Source: Dehalococcoidia bacterium UBA7891 (GTDB taxonomy: Bacteria; Chloroflexota; Dehalococcoidia; Lucifugimonadales; UBA826). Taken from it: DNA of 7,819 nt. Both the position numbers and the translations under genes were made by a program. Of the stretch, positions 6,303 to 7,819 are shown in pieces. Location: NCBI GenBank assembly GCA_002500485.1, contig DLRJ01000058.1, positions 1 to 7,819 of the forward strand, given 5' to 3'. The notes under the pieces were generated by a model. It had not been told where the DNA came from and did not search any database. It saw only the letters and a program-made list of their open reading frames with translations. Position 1 is the first letter of the stretch, and the number at the start of each line of letters is the position of its first letter.

Positions 6303-6382
6303 TTACCTGGTGAGACAGCTGCATTTGAAGCCATGATTTCACCATACTAAAATTAACATGCCTATTGTAGTATTTATGGACA
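6303..6382. promoter_or_regulatory. Divergent intergenic region, TPR gene / hisZ
   Basis: These 80 bases separate the minus-strand TPR gene from hisZ and should carry both promoters. On the plus strand there is a fair sigma-70-type candidate for hisZG (listed separately). On the minus strand the ATG at 6334 is preceded by GGTGA at short distance and could be the original TPR start. No attenuator-like leader peptide rich in histidine is visible before hisZ. Confidence 0.4.
6325..6353 (+). promoter_or_regulatory. Candidate sigma-70-type promoter for hisZG
   Basis: TTGAAG (6325-6330) and TAAAAT (6348-6353) are separated by 17 bases, the optimal spacing; they match TTGACA at four and TATAAT at five of six positions. 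Transcription would begin near 6360, leaving a leader of about 23 bases. Found by eye in an AT-rich stretch, so chance is possible. Confidence 0.4.
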
Positions 6383-7558
6383 ATGGATTCAGCAAACCAA
6401 GATCTAAATCTTAGTACATCAATCCTCCCTGGCATGGTAGATGCATCGCCAGAGATGCATCATGCCAAATTAAACTTAACTGCGAAGATTAATACGATTC
6501 TCACAAAATATGGCTACGATATATTTGATTGCCCAATAATGGAATCAACTGAACTGTATGCAATGAAGTCCGGAGGTGAGCTTACTAGTCGGTTATATTC
6601 CTTCGTAGAACCAGGCGGTATAAGTGTCAGCCTGAGACCTGAATTTACATCTTCAGTGATAAGATTCTATGTCTCAAACGAGGCCGTTCACAAAAAAACC
6701 GTCAAAAAGCAATATCTCGGTCCGGTTTTCAGGTATTTTGATTCCAACCAAGGGTTGAATCAGAGACAATTTACCCAGCAAGGCTGCGAAATAATTGGTG
6801 ATTCCAGTATAGGGTCCGATGTAGAAATTCTTAAGCTTAGCCTGCTCGCTTTGGCTGAATCTGGTTTAGAGAAAGTTACAATCAAACTAGGTCATATGGG
6901 TTACATAAGATCAATACTTGAAGATTTCGAACTAAGTGAAGCCTTGATAGGATTCACACTCTCAAATTTGCAAGTTTTAAACGAAAGTGAGAGTGGGATA
7001 GCTGGTTTGGTCGATATGGCTTCAGGGATAGGGCTAATAAATCCCGGAGAAAACCATGATGAAACAACGAATATCAAGACTGCCGAAACTCCGATGAGTA
7101 GTCTGGGTAGACGAACGTTTGAACAAATAACTAACCGATCCTTGAAAAAAAAATCACATTTGTTCTCAGTTGAAAAATATTCAAAAGCACTGACAAGACT
7201 TTCCTTATTTTTGAGTACTTTCTCAGGGGATATCAACAACGTTTCCAATAACATGACCACTGATCCTATTCACAAAGATGCTGCAAAATATTTTAAGCGT
7301 GTGATAAAAGAGTCAGCTAACGTGTCTGACATGGCAGTCGATTTCATTGTCGATTGTGCTGCACAACGTGGATTTACATACTACACAGGCATCATTTTTG
7401 ATATCGAACATGTGTCAGACAACAAATCAATTCCGCTGGGAGGAGGTGGGAGGTACGATGGCCTGGTTAAACTTTTAGGGGGTCCGGAAGAAATACCAGC
7501 TACAGGTTTTGCAGTAAACGTGGATTCCATACTTTCAATAATCACGGTGGATGAATAA
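6383..7558 (+). CDS. hisZ: ATP phosphoribosyltransferase regulatory subunit HisZ
   Basis: HisZ (391 residues) is a catalytically retired paralogue of histidyl-tRNA synthetase. It binds short-form HisG, is needed for its activity and senses histidine. The class II synthetase core is visible: LPGMVDASPE (15-24), the motif-2 region GPVFRYFDSNQGLNQRQF (113-130) then TQQGCEIIG, the HisRS-type histidine-site block RGFTYYTG (329-336), GGGGRYDGL (353-361) and the motif-3 remnant PATGFAVNVDSIL (372-384). It is HisZ and not HisS because the C-terminal anticodon-binding domain is absent, motif 3 has VDS where HisRS has the ER pair with the catalytic Arg, the second Arg of motif 2 is changed (QGLNQ), and hisG follows after 2 nt. 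The stretch 222-295 is poorly recognisable and lineage-specific. The ATG at 6383 lacks a clear Shine-Dalgarno; an ATG at 6376 is out of frame. Confidence 0.9.
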   Translation: MDSANQDLNLSTSILPGMVDASPEMHHAKLNLTAKINTILTKYGYDIFDCPIMESTELYAMKSGGELTSRLYSFVEPGGISVSLRPEFTSSVIRFYVSNEAVHKKTVKKQYLGPVFRYFDSNQGLNQRQFTQQGCEIIGDSSIGSDVEILKLSLLALAESGLEKVTIKLGHMGYIRSILEDFELSEALIGFTLSNLQVLNESESGIAGLVDMASGIGLINPGENHDETTNIKTAETPMSSLGRRTFEQITNRSLKKKSHLFSVEKYSKALTRLSLFLSTFSGDINNVSNNMTTDPIHKDAAKYFKRVIKESANVSDMAVDFIVDCAAQRGFTYYTGIIFDIEHVSDNKSIPLGGGGRYDGLVKLLGGPEEIPATGFAVNVDSILSIITVDE

Positions 7559-7560
7559 AA

Positions 7561-7819
7561 ATGCTGTCAGAAGCCACTGAACTGAAATTAATTATTCCGA
7601 GTGATGGGGCAATGTATGAATCAACTTTGGAATTTATGGAAAAGGTTGGGCTATCCGTCACAAGGGAAAGCAAAAGAAGATATATAGCTCATATCCCAAA
7701 TTTATCGGGAGTTACTGTCCTGCTACTTAGAAGCGCCGACATAACCTCCACGATAGAAGACGGTAGTGCTGATGTAGGCTTACTGGGTAAAGATCGTTAT
7801 CTAGAACTTAGACAGGAGA
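7561..7819 (+). CDS. hisG: ATP phosphoribosyltransferase catalytic subunit HisG, 5' part
   Basis: First 86 codons of HisG, cut by the right edge. HisG joins ATP and PRPP to phosphoribosyl-ATP, the first step of histidine synthesis. Recognisable are the first strand LKLIIPSDGAMYESTLEFM (8-26), where most homologues read 'PKGRL', the RRYIAHIP segment, LLLRSADI, and EDGSADVGLLGKDRYLE, equivalent to the family's 'eGxaDlGitGxDxxxE'. The start ATG is two bases after the hisZ stop, with GGTGG inside the end of hisZ as probable ribosome site, so the pair is translationally linked. A short-form HisG is expected because hisZ is present, but the C-terminus, where a regulatory domain would show, is outside the window. 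Confidence 0.88.
   Translation, partial: MLSEATELKLIIPSDGAMYESTLEFMEKVGLSVTRESKRRYIAHIPNLSGVTVLLLRSADITSTIEDGSADVGLLGKDRYLELRQE

Noticed and set aside
6291..6310. On the minus strand a GTAAGT followed by a pyrimidine run and CAG looks like miniature splice donor and acceptor sites.
   Set aside because: Only about 18 bases lie between the sites, far too short for any intron, and every neighbouring gene is bacterial in type. Chance.
6901..7260. Open frame of 119 codons on the minus strand opposite hisZ.
   Set aside because: It lies wholly inside hisZ, whose frame is clearly conserved; its translation shows no family pattern and no ribosome site.
6383..7558. Histidyl-tRNA synthetase (hisS) as an alternative name for hisZ.
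   Set aside because: No anticodon-binding domain, degenerate motifs 2 and 3, and direct linkage to hisG all favour hisZ.

Overview
The window looks like a piece of a moderately AT-rich bacterial chromosome (by eye about 40% GC) using the standard code. TGA, TAG and TAA all end intact genes here. A short-form hisG next to hisZ, with a variant 'PSDG' N-terminus in HisG, together with the SsfX3-type hydrolase and the SDR with an enlarged nucleotide-binding loop, recall uncultured Chloroflexota (SAR202/Dehalococcoidia-like marine lineages). That placement is an impression from protein style, not a search result.

Layout: (1) 1-1098, minus: an MFS drug/metabolite exporter, cut by the left edge and so without its last one to two helices. 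(2) 1099-1203: divergent intergenic region. (3) 1204-4128, plus: four genes, namely an SGNH/GDSL hydrolase of the SsfX3 type, a short-chain dehydrogenase (SDR), a DUF393 (DCC-family) thiol-disulfide oxidoreductase-like protein and a DUF2071 protein. The last three are tightly packed (1-nt gap, then an 8-nt overlap) and are almost certainly one transcription unit; the hydrolase may lead it. (4) 4118-5770, minus: purE-purK, the two-step conversion of AIR to CAIR in purine synthesis, converging on and overlapping the DUF2071 gene by 11 nt. (5) 5844-6302, minus: a small TPR-repeat gene split by one in-frame TAG; the repeat register continues exactly through the stop. (6) 6303-6382: divergent intergenic region with a plausible hisZ promoter. 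(7) 6383 to the right edge, plus: hisZ-hisG, the two-subunit ATP phosphoribosyltransferase that starts histidine synthesis; hisG is cut by the window edge.

Functionally, conserved nucleotide and amino-acid biosynthesis genes (purEK, hisZG) flank a more accessory block (exporter, hydrolase/acyltransferase, oxidoreductase, DUF393, DUF2071). I see no phage, transposon, CRISPR array, RNA gene or clear rho-independent terminator. I found no convincing wholly new system. The points most worth a second look are small changes to otherwise recognisable proteins: an apparent in-frame loss of about 27 residues near the N-terminus of the DUF2071 protein, a perfect 15-bp tandem duplication in the hydrolase, the enlarged nucleotide loop and His-for-Asn change in the SDR, and the amber codon in the TPR gene.
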